Assembly (NCBI RefSeq): GCF_027923545.1
Contig: NZ_BROH01000005.1
Span: 1-64,000 of the forward strand
DNA: 64,000 bases
Source: Sinisalibacter aestuarii
GTDB taxonomy: Bacteria; Pseudomonadota; Alphaproteobacteria; Rhodobacterales; Rhodobacteraceae
Direction: 5' to 3'
Shown piece after piece: positions 35,068-43,935 of the stretch (positions are counted from its first letter, which is position 1; each line of letters opens with the position of its first letter). The notes beneath the pieces were generated by a model that ran no database searches, was not told where the DNA came from, and worked only from the letters and a program-made list of their open reading frames with translations. The translations under genes were made by a program, and so were the position numbers.

Positions 35068-37263
35068 ATGATGCAGATGCCCCTCCCCCTCACCCGCGAC
35101 CTGGTGCTGATCGGCGGCGGCCATACCCACGCGCTGGTGGCGCGGATGTGGGGGATGACGCCGCTCGAAGGCACGCGGGTGACGCTGATCAACCCCGGTC
35201 CCACCGCGCCCTATTCGGGCATGTTGCCGGGCCATATCGCGGGGCATTACAGCCGCGAGGCGCTGGATATCGACCTGGTGAAGCTCACCCGCTTCGCCGG
35301 CGCCCGGCTGGTGCTGGGCGCGGCCACGGCGATCGACCCGGTGGCGAAGGTGGTCACCGTCGCTGGCCATGGCGAGATCGGCTATGACGTGGCCTCGATC
35401 AATATCGGCATTCATACCGAGATGCCCGTGATCCCCGGTTTCACCGAGCACGCGCTCGGGGCCAAGCCGCTCGACACGTATACAAGCCGCTGGCGCGATT
35501 TTCTCGCCGCGGCGCAGGCAGGCGAGGTGGCGCCGGACGTGGCGGTGATCGGCGCGGGCGTGGCCGGGGTGGAGCTGGCGCTGGCCTCGGCCCATGCCTT
35601 GCGCGCGGCGGTCGGCCCGGCGGCGCGGGTGGCGATCATCGAGGCCGGGCCGGAGATTGCCGGCAGAAACCCCGAAACCACGCGGCGGCTGCGCACGGCG
35701 ATGGCAGAATATGGCGTGGCGATCCACACCCGGGCGGAGGTGGTGCGCATCCATGCGGACGGGGTGGAGCTGGCCGATGGCGAGGTGATCCGCTCGCGCT
35801 TCACGCTGGGCACCGCCGGGGCCAACGCCCATGGCTGGCTTGCCGGCAGCCCCCTGCCGCTCACCGAAGAGGGTTTCGTGACGGTCGACAGCCATCTGCG
35901 CGTGGACGGGCATTGGGATCTGTTCGCCGCCGGCGACTGTGCCCATCTCACCCATGCGCCGCGCCCGAAGGCCGGGGTCTATGCCGTGCGGGAAGCGCCG
36001 GTTTTGCTGCACAACCTGCGCGCGGTGCTCGCCGGCAGCGGCAAGACCAAGGCCTATCGCCCGCAGAAGGATTACCTGAAGCTGGTCTCGCTCGGGCAAA
36101 AATCGGCTCTGGCGGAAAAATGGGGCCGGACGATCTCTGGCCCGCTGCTCTGGCGCTGGAAAAACCGGATCGACACGAAGTTCATGAGGATGTTTCAGGA
36201 ACTGCCGCAGATGACGCCCGATAAGCTGCCGCGCGCGCTGACCGATGGGGTGGCGGCGGAGCTGGCCGGCGAGCACAAACCGCTCTGCGCCGGTTGCGGC
36301 TCGAAGGTCGGGCCGGGCACGCTGAGCGCCGCGCTGGCCGGGCTGCCCGCCATCGGCCGGGCGGATGTACTGACCGGGCCGGGCGACGATGCGGCGGTGC
36401 TGGCTTTGGGCGGGGCGAAGCAGGTGATCACCACCGATCATCTGCGCGCCTTCACCGATGATCCCTATCTGCTGGCGAAGATCGCCGCCGTGCACGCGCT
36501 TGGCGATGTCTGGGCGATGGGCGCCGCGCCGCAGGCCGCGCTGGCGAGCGTGATCCTGCCGCGCATGGCCCAGCCGCTGCAGGCGCGCAGCATGGGCGAG
36601 GTGATGCGCGCGGCGCAGGAGGTGTTCGGCGCCGCCGGGGCCGAAATCGTCGGCGGCCATTCCACGATGGGGGCCGAGATGACGCTGGGCTTTACCATCA
36701 CCGGGCTGGTCACGGGCGCCGCGATCACCAATGCGGGCGCAAGGCCGGGAGACGTTGCGATCCTGACCCGCCCGATCGGCACCGGCACGCTCCTCGCCGC
36801 CGAGATGCTGGGCCAGGCCGACGGGCGCGACGTGGCGGCAATGCTCACCGCGATGGCACGCCCCCAAGGCGACGCCGCCGCGCTGCTCGCCCCCCATGCC
36901 CATGCGATGACCGACGTGACCGGCTTTGGCCTCGCCGGGCATATGTGGGCGATCTGCACAGCCTCGGGCGTGGCGGGCGAGATCGAGGCAGACGCCGTGC
37001 CGCTCTACCCCGGCGCGCTGGCGCTGGCCGAGGCCGGGCACCGCTCGTCGATCTGGGAGGCCAACCGCGCCGCCGCGCCCGTGGCCGGGGCGGAGGGCGC
37101 GCGCGGGGCGCTGCTGCACGATCCGCAGACCGCCGGGGGCTTTCTCGCGGCGGTGGCGGCGGCAGAGGCCGGCGCGCTCGTCGCGGCGCTGCGGGCAGCC
37201 GGGCACGACGCGGCGGCAATCGGTCGGTTCACGGCGGGCGCACCGGGGTTGCGGGCGATCTAG
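35068..37263 (+). CDS. selD: FAD-dependent oxidoreductase fused to selenide, water dikinase
   Basis: A 731-residue fusion. Residues 1 to about 395 form a pyridine-nucleotide-disulfide oxidoreductase-like domain (LVLIGGGHTHALVARMWG, VAVIGAGVAGVELAL, LFAAGDCAH). Residues about 400-731 are SelD, which makes selenophosphate from selenide and ATP. The SelD active site reads AGCGSK at 408-413: the catalytic Cys (410) and Lys (413) are kept and the usual second Cys is Ser (412). GDDAA and GGHSTMGAEMTLGF metal/ATP motifs are intact. Several ATGs (35068, 35071, 35077) follow GAGAAGG; the exact start is uncertain. No selU or selA lies adjacent. Confidence 0.9.
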   Translation: MMQMPLPLTRDLVLIGGGHTHALVARMWGMTPLEGTRVTLINPGPTAPYSGMLPGHIAGHYSREALDIDLVKLTRFAGARLVLGAATAIDPVAKVVTVAGHGEIGYDVASINIGIHTEMPVIPGFTEHALGAKPLDTYTSRWRDFLAAAQAGEVAPDVAVIGAGVAGVELALASAHALRAAVGPAARVAIIEAGPEIAGRNPETTRRLRTAMAEYGVAIHTRAEVVRIHADGVELADGEVIRSRFTLGTAGANAHGWLAGSPLPLTEEGFVTVDSHLRVDGHWDLFAAGDCAHLTHAPRPKAGVYAVREAPVLLHNLRAVLAGSGKTKAYRPQKDYLKLVSLGQKSALAEKWGRTISGPLLWRWKNRIDTKFMRMFQELPQMTPDKLPRALTDGVAAELAGEHKPLCAGCGSKVGPGTLSAALAGLPAIGRADVLTGPGDDAAVLALGGAKQVITTDHLRAFTDDPYLLAKIAAVHALGDVWAMGAAPQAALASVILPRMAQPLQARSMGEVMRAAQEVFGAAGAEIVGGHSTMGAEMTLGFTITGLVTGAAITNAGARPGDVAILTRPIGTGTLLAAEMLGQADGRDVAAMLTAMARPQGDAAALLAPHAHAMTDVTGFGLAGHMWAICTASGVAGEIEADAVPLYPGALALAEAGHRSSIWEANRAAAPVAGAEGARGALLHDPQTAGGFLAAVAAAEAGALVAALRAAGHDAAAIGRFTAGAPGLRAI

Positions 37264-37310
37264 GGCGAGACCTGCCGGGCGGCAGGGCTGCCGAAGCGCC
37301 TGAGCGGAGG

Positions 37311-37332
37311 TCCACTTATCCGGAGAAGTGGA
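37311..37332. repeat. Palindrome copy 1 (imperfect)
   Basis: CCACTTATCCGGAGAAGTGG core, one base from the perfect palindrome found at 37381 and 37594. Confidence 0.85.
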
Positions 37333-37340
37333 TTTTGTCG

Positions 37341-37740
37341 CCGCCGGTCATCCGGGTATCCGTCATCAACCGGCCATGTCTCCACTTATCCGGATAAGTG
37401 GATATGGAGCGCATCCATAAAGCACCGAAATCCATAAGGAAATTCGCGCATTCACGTGGACGTTCACATTTGATTAACGCATTTCGCCTGCCGGACGAGC
37501 GTCCGCAAGCGGAGCCAACCGCGCCTGTCCCCGCCCGATACAAGGCCTGGTCACCGCCGGTCATGCCGGTATCCGCCACCAACCGGCCCCGCCTCCACTT
37601 ATCCGGATAAGTGGATATGGAGAGCCCCCGTAGCGCACGGAAAAACAAAGGGAAATTCCCAGGCCCTCCTGGACGTTTACATTTGCTTAACGCTGCCCGC
37701 CTCCCGCGTCGGGCCTGCATCTGCGGGCAGGGCCACCCGC
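37341..37740. repeat. Degenerate 213-bp tandem repeat with palindromes
   Basis: Two units with a 213-bp period fill the 480-bp gene-free stretch 37264-37743. Each contains CCGCCGGTCAT, ACCAACCGG-type blocks, the perfect palindrome CCACTTATCCGGATAAGTGG (inside 37381-37402 and 37594-37615) and a TGGACGTTCACATTTG-like block. The period equals 71 codons, so a minus-strand open frame (37316-37720) persists. No known protein is recognised, and a repeat element is the safer call. Confidence 0.8.
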
Positions 37741-37743
37741 GCC

Positions 37744-38475
37744 CTAGCCGCGCCCGATATAGGGCATCGTCGTCGCCATGATCGTCATGAAGGGCACGTT
37801 GGCCTCCGGTGGCAGGGTCGCCATCAGCCAGACCGCGTCGACCACCTCTTTCACGTCCATCACCGGCGGCGGCGTCTCGCCCGCCGCCACGGCGCGGTCG
37901 ATGATGCCCTGCAACAGTTCAGTGCGGGCATTGCCGATGTCGATCTGGCCCGCAGCGATGCCGAACGGGCGGCCATCGAGCGACAGGGTCTTGGTCAGCC
38001 CGGTGATCGCATGTTTCGTCGTCGTGTAGCTGGCCGAGCCTTCGCGCGGCGAATGGGCCGAGAGCGAACCGTTGTTGATGATCCGCCCGCCCTGCGGGTT
38101 CTGCCGCCGCATCTGGCCGAAGGCGGCGCGGGCGCAGAGGAACATCGCGTCGAGATTCACCGCCAGCGCCCTGCGCCAATCCTCCAGCGGGATTTCATCA
38201 ATCGGCGCGGCGGGGGTGAAGATGCCGGCATTGTTGAACACCACGTCAAGCCGCCCTGCCCGCGCCGCAAACGCCGCGAAGACCCGATCGACCGCCGCCG
38301 CATCGGTCACATCCGCCGGCAGCACCACGGCGCGCGCGTGGCCCGCCGCCACCTCTTCGAGCAGGGCCGCGCGGCGGGCGACGAGGCCCACCCACCAGCC
38401 CTCGGCGAGAAACCGTTCGGCCACCGCGCGGCCGATCCCGGCGCTGGCGCCGGTGATGAGGATGCTATGCGCCAT
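37744..38475 (-). CDS. Short-chain dehydrogenase/reductase
   Basis: A 243-residue classical SDR: nucleotide motif TGASAGIGRAV at about 8-18, NNAG, the catalytic Ser in NNGSLSAHSPREG, and YTTTKHA carrying Tyr and Lys. ATG at 38475 overlaps the helicase gene end by 11 bp. The substrate is unknown; the C-terminal FMTIMATTMPYIGRG matches SDRs of the family often annotated as 3-ketoacyl reductase-like. Confidence 0.9.
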   Translation of the reverse strand: MAHSILITGASAGIGRAVAERFLAEGWWVGLVARRAALLEEVAAGHARAVVLPADVTDAAAVDRVFAAFAARAGRLDVVFNNAGIFTPAAPIDEIPLEDWRRALAVNLDAMFLCARAAFGQMRRQNPQGGRIINNGSLSAHSPREGSASYTTTKHAITGLTKTLSLDGRPFGIAAGQIDIGNARTELLQGIIDRAVAAGETPPPVMDVKEVVDAVWLMATLPPEANVPFMTIMATTMPYIGRG

Positions 38476-39997
38476 CGCTCTGGCGCTCCAGTTCCAGCGG
38501 CGCGGCGGCGACCACGAGGTCGGAGGTGCCCAGCACCGCCTGCGGGCGGGCAAGGGCATAGCGGGTGACCCAATGCAGCCGCGTTTCCGCCCGGGTGATC
38601 GCCACATAGGCGAGCCGCTTCCACAGCGGAATGCCCGCCTCGATCCGGCCCGCCCGGGCAGCGGCATAGAGATCGGGCGCGAATACCTGCACCTCGGGCC
38701 ATTGCGAGCCCTGCGCCTTGTGGATCGTCACCGCCGCACCATGCAGGAAGGCGGCGCCCATCGTGGCCGCGAAGGGAATGAACGGCTCTTCCTCTCCCGG
38801 CTTCTCGATCTTGACGATGGAGGCCACCGAGATGCGCGGATCTTCCGCCCCGACGACATGCAGCCGCGAAAAGCCCGGCTTGCGGCCCGGCCCGAGATAG
38901 ACCACTTGCGCGCCCTTGATCAGACCCTTCGCCTCCAGTTCGATGCGCCGCTTGCGGTGCTTGAGCGGCAGCTCGATGCCGTCACAGATCAGCGGCTCAC
39001 CGGGCAAGAGCTCATGCTCCGGCGCGCCATGGGCGGCGCGGAAGGCATGGATCAGGCGAATGCGGGTGACGTTGCGCCAGACCAGCACCGGCGAGCGCGC
39101 CATCAGATCGGCATCGGCGCGCGGCGCGACCACCACCCGGTCATCGCGCCGGGCGGCGTCTTCGATCATCCGTTCGAAGGTATCGAAGGTCAGACTTTCG
39201 TCGCCCAAAGCATGGGCGAGGTCCAGGATCGGGCTGTCGGTCTCTTGCCGGTGGATACGGTGCAGCTCGCATTTGCGCGGATCGGGGAAGCTGTCGAACA
39301 CCATCTCGCCGGACTGGCCGACGGGGGCAAGCTGCGCCGGGTCGCCGAACAGAACCAGCGTGGGAAAGATCTCCTTCAGATCGTCGAACTGCTTTTCATC
39401 GAGCATCGAGCTTTCGTCGACGAAACCGATATCGAGCGGATCTTCGCGCCGCTTCCAGCCGGCGATGAAATCCGAGCCGCGCAACCCCGCCGCCGCGAGC
39501 GCGCCCGGGATCGACTTCTGCGCCTGATAGAAGGCATAGGCGCGCTCCAGCGCCAGATCGGTCAGCCCCTCGACCTCGGGCTTCTCGCCCTGTCCGGCGA
39601 GCCATTCGGCAAGCGCTTCATATTCCGGCGCATAGACCGGGGTGTAGAGGATGCGGTGAATCGTGGTCGCCGGCACGCCACGGTTGCGCAGCACGCTCGC
39701 TGCCTTGTTGGTCGGCGCGAGAATGGCCAGCGTGCGCCGGTCCTTGCGCCGCTTGCCCTCCCAGTCGCCCGACACGATATCGACACCCGCCTCGGTCAGC
39801 GCCTTGGTGAACTCGGCCAGAAGCAGCGTCTTGCCCGACCCCGCCTTGCCGACCACAGCCATCACCTGTTCGCGCCTGTCGGCGGCGGGCAGCAGCGTGC
39901 CCTCGTCGATATCGACGCCCGCGCCGCGCAGCAACTCGGCCAGGCGGTCATGGGCCTCGGCCTGGTCTTCGGAAAAGGTCAGCGCAGGGGCAGTCAT
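38465..39997 (-). CDS. RecD-like ATP-dependent DNA helicase
   Basis: A 510-residue superfamily 1B helicase. Walker A GKAGSGKT (about 50-57), APTNKAA (Ia), FVDESSML (Walker B), LFGDPAQLAPVG (III), AVTIHKAQGSQWPEV (V/VI region) and AYVAITRAETRL (VI) are all present. It resembles stand-alone RecD/exoV-alpha-type proteins of alphaproteobacteria and has no RecBC partners here. Probable role in DNA repair or replication-fork processing. Confidence 0.9.
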   Translation of the reverse strand: MTAPALTFSEDQAEAHDRLAELLRGAGVDIDEGTLLPAADRREQVMAVVGKAGSGKTLLLAEFTKALTEAGVDIVSGDWEGKRRKDRRTLAILAPTNKAASVLRNRGVPATTIHRILYTPVYAPEYEALAEWLAGQGEKPEVEGLTDLALERAYAFYQAQKSIPGALAAAGLRGSDFIAGWKRREDPLDIGFVDESSMLDEKQFDDLKEIFPTLVLFGDPAQLAPVGQSGEMVFDSFPDPRKCELHRIHRQETDSPILDLAHALGDESLTFDTFERMIEDAARRDDRVVVAPRADADLMARSPVLVWRNVTRIRLIHAFRAAHGAPEHELLPGEPLICDGIELPLKHRKRRIELEAKGLIKGAQVVYLGPGRKPGFSRLHVVGAEDPRISVASIVKIEKPGEEEPFIPFAATMGAAFLHGAAVTIHKAQGSQWPEVQVFAPDLYAAARAGRIEAGIPLWKRLAYVAITRAETRLHWVTRYALARPQAVLGTSDLVVAAAPLELERQSDGA

Positions 39998-40053
39998 GCG
40001 CGCGACCCTAGCCTGCGCGCAGGCCGGGGGAAAGGCGCTTCACGCCCGATCGG

Positions 40054-40269
40054 TCAGCCCCGGCCGGTAAACAGCCAGGTCACCTTGTTCGTGCCGGGAT
40101 CGCGCGGGGCGGTGCCCTCGTCGGCCTCGCCTGCCGGGGCGATTGACGCGGTTTCGGCCAATGCGATGAGCATGGCATCCTCCAGGCTGGCGGCGGTGGC
40201 GGGCAGCCCGCCCATCTCGGCATAGGCCCTGAGATCGGCCAAGACATCAACGATCCAATCCTGCGCCAT
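40054..40269 (-). CDS. Small conserved-type hypothetical protein
   Basis: A 71-residue acidic protein starting MAQDWIVDVLADLRAYAEMGG, with an amphipathic helical N-terminal half and a Gly/Thr-rich tail. ATG at 40269 follows AAGGGGGAGCC. No domain is recognised. It stands alone between the helicase and ccr. Confidence 0.65.
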   Translation of the reverse strand: MAQDWIVDVLADLRAYAEMGGLPATAASLEDAMLIALAETASIAPAGEADEGTAPRDPGTNKVTWLFTGRG

Positions 40270-40450
40270 ATGAGGCTCCCCCTTCTCCACAGCAGAATAC
40301 AACCATAGCATGTATCCCCTTGTCGCCCCATTCGCGGACTCCCAGCCCTGACAGGCCCGGATCCGCGCATCGGCCCGGCGCATACCGGGGCAGAACAGGA
40401 CAGGAACAACCAGAAGGCGAACCAATTAAAATTTGATGAAAACCGGAACG

Positions 40451-40477
40451 AAAAGGGGCCCCGCATGGCGGAGCCCC
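40451..40477 (-). terminator. Rho-independent terminator of ccr
   Basis: On the minus strand, stem GGGGCTCCGC/GCGGGGCCCC (one G-U pair) with a 3-nt loop is followed by TTTTCG, 28 bp after the ccr stop. Confidence 0.85.
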
Positions 40478-40504
40478 CAATCGCAATGCGGTGTCTTTGC
40501 CGGA

Positions 40505-41797
40505 TCAGGCGGCGGGGCCGGCCTCCAGCACGTCGTCCAGCGTGCGCAGGCCGGTGGTGGGGGCCTGCACCAGCACCGCCATGTTGCCGGGCTTGTGCTG
40601 GTTGCGCCGCATCCGCATATGGGCCTCGGGGATGTCCTCCCATGTAAAGACCTCCGACATCGCCGGGTCGATCCGCCGTTCCACCATCAGCCGGTTGGCC
40701 GCCGCCGCCTGCTTGAGATGGGCGAAATGCGAGCCCTGAATGCGCTTCTGGTGCATCCAGACATAGCGGGCGTCCATCGTCAGGTTGAAGCCCGAGGTGC
40801 CGGCGCAGATCACCACCATGCCACCGCGCTTCACGATGAATGTGGAAACCGGGAAGGTGGCCTCGCCCGGATGCTCGAACACCATATCGACGTTCACACC
40901 CTTGCCGGTGATATCCCAGATCGCCTTGCCGAACTTGCGCACCTCGCCGAACCAGTCCTTGTATTCCTGCGAATTGACCTTGGGCAATTGGCCCCAGCAT
41001 TTGAAATCGTTGCGGTTGATCACGCCCTTCGCGCCCAGACCCATGACGAAATCGCGTTTCGACTCGTCCGAGATCACGCCGATGGCGTTGCCGCCCGCCG
41101 TGTTGATAAGCTGGATGGCGAAGGAGCCAAGCCCGCCCGAGGCGCCCCAGACCAGCACGTTTTGCCCCGGCTTCAGCTCATGCGGGTGGTGGCCGAAGAG
41201 CATCCGGTAGGCGGTGGCCAGCGTGAGCGTGTAGCAGGCGCTTTCCTCCCAGGTCAGGTGTTTGGGGCGCGGCAGAAGCTGCTGGGCCTGCACCCGGGTG
41301 AACTGGGCGAAGGATCCGTCGGGGGTTTCGTAGCCCCAGATCCGCTGGGTGGGCGAGAACATCGGGTCGCCGCCATTGGTTTCCTCGTCGTCGCCATCGT
41401 CCTGGTTGCAGTGGATGACCACCTCGTCGCCCACCTTCCAGCTTTTCACCTTGGAGCCGACCTTCCAGACGATCCCCGACGCATCGGAGCCGGCGATATG
41501 ATAGGGCGCCTTGTGCACGTCGAAGGTCGATACCGGCTCGCCCAGCGCAGCCCAGATGCCGTTGTAGTTGACGCCCGCGGCCATCACCAGCACCAGCACC
41601 TCGTGGGTGTCGATCTCGGGCACGTCCACCACCTCGACCTGCATCGCCTTATCCGGCTCGCCGTGGCGTTCGCGGCGGATCGCCCAGGCATACATCTGCT
41701 TCGGCACATGGCCCATCGGCGGCATTTCACCGATCTCGTAGAGGTCTTTCTTGGGCGCGTCGTAATCGGCGTTCGCCGGGGTCGTATCGAGGGCCAT
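40505..41797 (-). CDS. ccr: Crotonyl-CoA carboxylase/reductase
   Basis: A 430-residue MDR-family enzyme that reductively carboxylates crotonyl-CoA to (2S)-ethylmalonyl-CoA with NADPH and CO2, the key step of the ethylmalonyl-CoA pathway for acetate/C2 assimilation. Landmarks: VNYNGIWAALGEPVSTF, GSDASGIVWKVG, GWGASGG-type NADPH loop VLVWGASGGLGSFAIQL, VFEHPGEATFPVS. ATG at 41797 with SD GAGGAA. It follows the acyltransferase in the same direction with a possible promoter between them. Confidence 0.96.
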   Translation of the reverse strand: MALDTTPANADYDAPKKDLYEIGEMPPMGHVPKQMYAWAIRRERHGEPDKAMQVEVVDVPEIDTHEVLVLVMAAGVNYNGIWAALGEPVSTFDVHKAPYHIAGSDASGIVWKVGSKVKSWKVGDEVVIHCNQDDGDDEETNGGDPMFSPTQRIWGYETPDGSFAQFTRVQAQQLLPRPKHLTWEESACYTLTLATAYRMLFGHHPHELKPGQNVLVWGASGGLGSFAIQLINTAGGNAIGVISDESKRDFVMGLGAKGVINRNDFKCWGQLPKVNSQEYKDWFGEVRKFGKAIWDITGKGVNVDMVFEHPGEATFPVSTFIVKRGGMVVICAGTSGFNLTMDARYVWMHQKRIQGSHFAHLKQAAAANRLMVERRIDPAMSEVFTWEDIPEAHMRMRRNQHKPGNMAVLVQAPTTGLRTLDDVLEAGPAA

Positions 41798-41883
41798 CGG
41801 GGGATTCCTCATGCTGGTCCGAGTCATTTGCCGCGATGCAGAATCGCGGCTGCTACTGCAGCATTACGAACGAGCCCGCAAGA

Positions 41884-41949
41884 TTGCAACAGTAGTTGCG
41901 AAGATTTTGAAACTTTATGTCGTGCTTGACGTAACGTCAGGCAATACCT
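41884..41949. promoter_or_regulatory. Candidate ccr control region
   Basis: TTGCAAC (41884-41890) and TTGCGAA (41896-41902) form a direct repeat with 12-bp phasing, about 90 bp upstream of ccr. TGACGTAACGTCA (41937-41949) is a perfect palindrome inside the 3' end of the acyltransferase gene. RamB-type regulators control ccr in Paracoccus; whether these are its sites is a guess. Confidence 0.35.
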
Positions 41950-43360
41950 CCGTCTCCGGCGAAACCACGGCCTCCGGCGTCGGGATCGCCTCCGACAGAT
42001 GGGCGATGGAATTGGCGTAGAAGGTCAGCAGCGCCCTGTCCGGCGGGTTGATGCGGTACTGCCCGTCATCGCCGGAGATGATCCGGCGCAGCTCCAGCAG
42101 GCGCAGCCCCACCTCGACGGCATAATCGAGATCACCGCGCGGCATGTGAATATGGGCGCCATGCGCCTCCATGTCGGCCACCAGCGCGGCGAAGCGGTCG
42201 GCGATTTCGGCGTGTGTGCGGCCATCCTGCTCCAGCAGAACCGCCGCCACGACCGGCACGGGCAGCACCGGCACCACCGCCCGGATGCGCGCCATCAGCG
42301 TGCGCGCGAGCAGCCCCGTCGGCGCCCCGGCCACCTGTGGATTGCCGGTGAGAAAGTCGGCAAGCGAGAGCGGCTGGCCGAAGCTCACGCTGGCATAGCC
42401 GAAGCGGTGAAACTTGCCGGTGAGGCGCTGCCACAGATGCTTGCCGATATGCCGCGCCGCATCGCGCCAGCGCAGCCGGAATTTGCGCTCGCCCGAAATA
42501 TCGGCGGCCACCAGCACCCGGTCTTCGATCACCCGGTCATAGTTGAGCGCAACGGGAATGAAGACCACATCGCGCCCCTGCCCCGGCACGAAACCGTCGA
42601 CCATGTAGTTGAGCAGGCCCATGCGCGGCACGCCGACCGCGCCGTTAAGGCTGAGCCCGCCCTCGGGAAACATCGCCTGTGTCGTCCCGCCCGCCGTGGC
42701 GATCTGGACATAGCGCGACAGCACCCGGCGATAGAGCGCGTTCTTCGACCGGCGGCGGATGAAATAGGCCCCCATTGCCCGGATCAGCGCCGAGAGCGGC
42801 CAGGCCCGCGCCCATTCCCCCACCGCGTAGGACAGGTGCGACCGCTCGGCCGCCAGCCAGGTGACGAGCACATAGTCGATATTCGAGCGGTGGTTCATGA
42901 CGAAAACCACGGTGGCTTCGGGGTCGATCTTTTCCAGCCCCGCCTCGTCGAAAGCGCCCAGGCGCACCCGGTAGAACCCGCGCGAGATACGCTTGGCGAG
43001 CCAGATCGCGAAGCCGAAATAGGCAAAGGCCGAAAAGCGCGGCACGATCTCGCGGGCATAGCGGCGGGCCTGTTCGAAGCCCACCTCTTCCGGCACGCCC
43101 TCGTCGCGGGCATAGGCCGAAATCGCCTCGGCCACTTTCGGATCGTAGATCAGCCGCTGGATCATGTCGTGCCGGCGCGCGAGCTTGAACGGCTCGATGG
43201 GCCGGGTGAGCCGCCGGTTGAGCTCGGCCACCGCCCGCTCGGCCCGTTTGCGGAAAAACCAGCGCACCGAGGGGAACAGGAAATGCGACGCGAAGGTGAC
43301 GGCCGCGAAAGCGAGGATCAGGACAAGCGCCCAGAGCGGGAGGGACACCATGCGGTTCAT
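41915..43360 (-). CDS. Glycerol-3-phosphate / 1-acylglycerol-3-phosphate acyltransferase, PlsB-like
   Basis: A 481-residue membrane-associated acyltransferase with an N-terminal TM helix (WALVLILAFAAVTFASHFLF). Motif I is MNHRSNIDYVL (NHX4D), motif III is FPEGGLS, and a basic segment YFIRRRSKN lies between them. It transfers an acyl chain in phospholipid or lysophospholipid synthesis. ATG at 43360 is preferred; 43351 is also possible. Longer than single-domain PlsC, it is closer to PlsB-type enzymes but shorter than E. coli PlsB. Confidence 0.88.
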   Translation of the reverse strand: MNRMVSLPLWALVLILAFAAVTFASHFLFPSVRWFFRKRAERAVAELNRRLTRPIEPFKLARRHDMIQRLIYDPKVAEAISAYARDEGVPEEVGFEQARRYAREIVPRFSAFAYFGFAIWLAKRISRGFYRVRLGAFDEAGLEKIDPEATVVFVMNHRSNIDYVLVTWLAAERSHLSYAVGEWARAWPLSALIRAMGAYFIRRRSKNALYRRVLSRYVQIATAGGTTQAMFPEGGLSLNGAVGVPRMGLLNYMVDGFVPGQGRDVVFIPVALNYDRVIEDRVLVAADISGERKFRLRWRDAARHIGKHLWQRLTGKFHRFGYASVSFGQPLSLADFLTGNPQVAGAPTGLLARTLMARIRAVVPVLPVPVVAAVLLEQDGRTHAEIADRFAALVADMEAHGAHIHMPRGDLDYAVEVGLRLLELRRIISGDDGQYRINPPDRALLTFYANSIAHLSEAIPTPEAVVSPETEVLPDVTSSTT

Positions 43361-43495
43361 GCCGCGCAACGTCTCACCAAATCCGCGCCGCGTCCAGCCA
43401 AAGCGGTGATGCAGGCGGTGCAATCAGGAAAATGTTTCGCCTTCTCATGAGCTTGGGCTAAACTTGATTCGAATGAATAGGGGAAAGGGATTTCA

Positions 43496-43834
43496 ATGGT
43501 TTATTCAAAGGTTCGTGCGGTGCTCGCCATCGCGCTGGTGATATTTGGCCTGGCCGGCGCGGCCAGCGCCGACAACCTCGACCGACGGGTTCGGATCGTG
43601 AACAACACCGGCTACACGATCATTCATTTCTACGGCTCGCATACCGATGCCAATAGCTGGCAGGAAGATATTCTCGGCAACAGCGTCTTGCCCTCGGGCA
43701 ATTCGGTGACGGTCAATTTCGATGACGGCACCGGCTATTGCATCTTCGACCTGCGCGCGGAATTCGACGATGGCGACGTGCTGGAAAAATTCGGCGTGAA
43801 TGTCTGCGAGATCGGCACATTCACCTACAATTGA
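43496..43834 (+). CDS. Small secreted protein, paralogue 1
   Basis: A 112-residue protein with a signal peptide (cleavage near GAASA). The mature part, about 88 residues, has VRIVNNTGYTIIHFYGSHTDANSWQEDILG and a C-terminal YCIFDLRAEFDDGDVLEKFGVNVCE holding a pair of cysteines. A second copy follows 100 bp downstream. The SD is AAAGGG. The family recurs in this bacterial group but I know no function for it. Confidence 0.75.
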   Translation: MVYSKVRAVLAIALVIFGLAGAASADNLDRRVRIVNNTGYTIIHFYGSHTDANSWQEDILGNSVLPSGNSVTVNFDDGTGYCIFDLRAEFDDGDVLEKFGVNVCEIGTFTYN

Positions 43835-43935
43835 GGGCGGCCCCGCGCCGTCATACACCTGAGACAAACGCCGGATACAGCGCGGTGGGCCGCGCCCCGG
43901 CACCCGAATTCAAAAAAATATTCAAGAGGGACAAG

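Noticed and set aside
37316-37720. 134-residue minus-strand protein with internal repeat (SISTYPDKW...)
   Set aside because: The open frame follows from the 213-bp repeat period; no SD, no known homologue, and the palindromes explain the conserved parts better.
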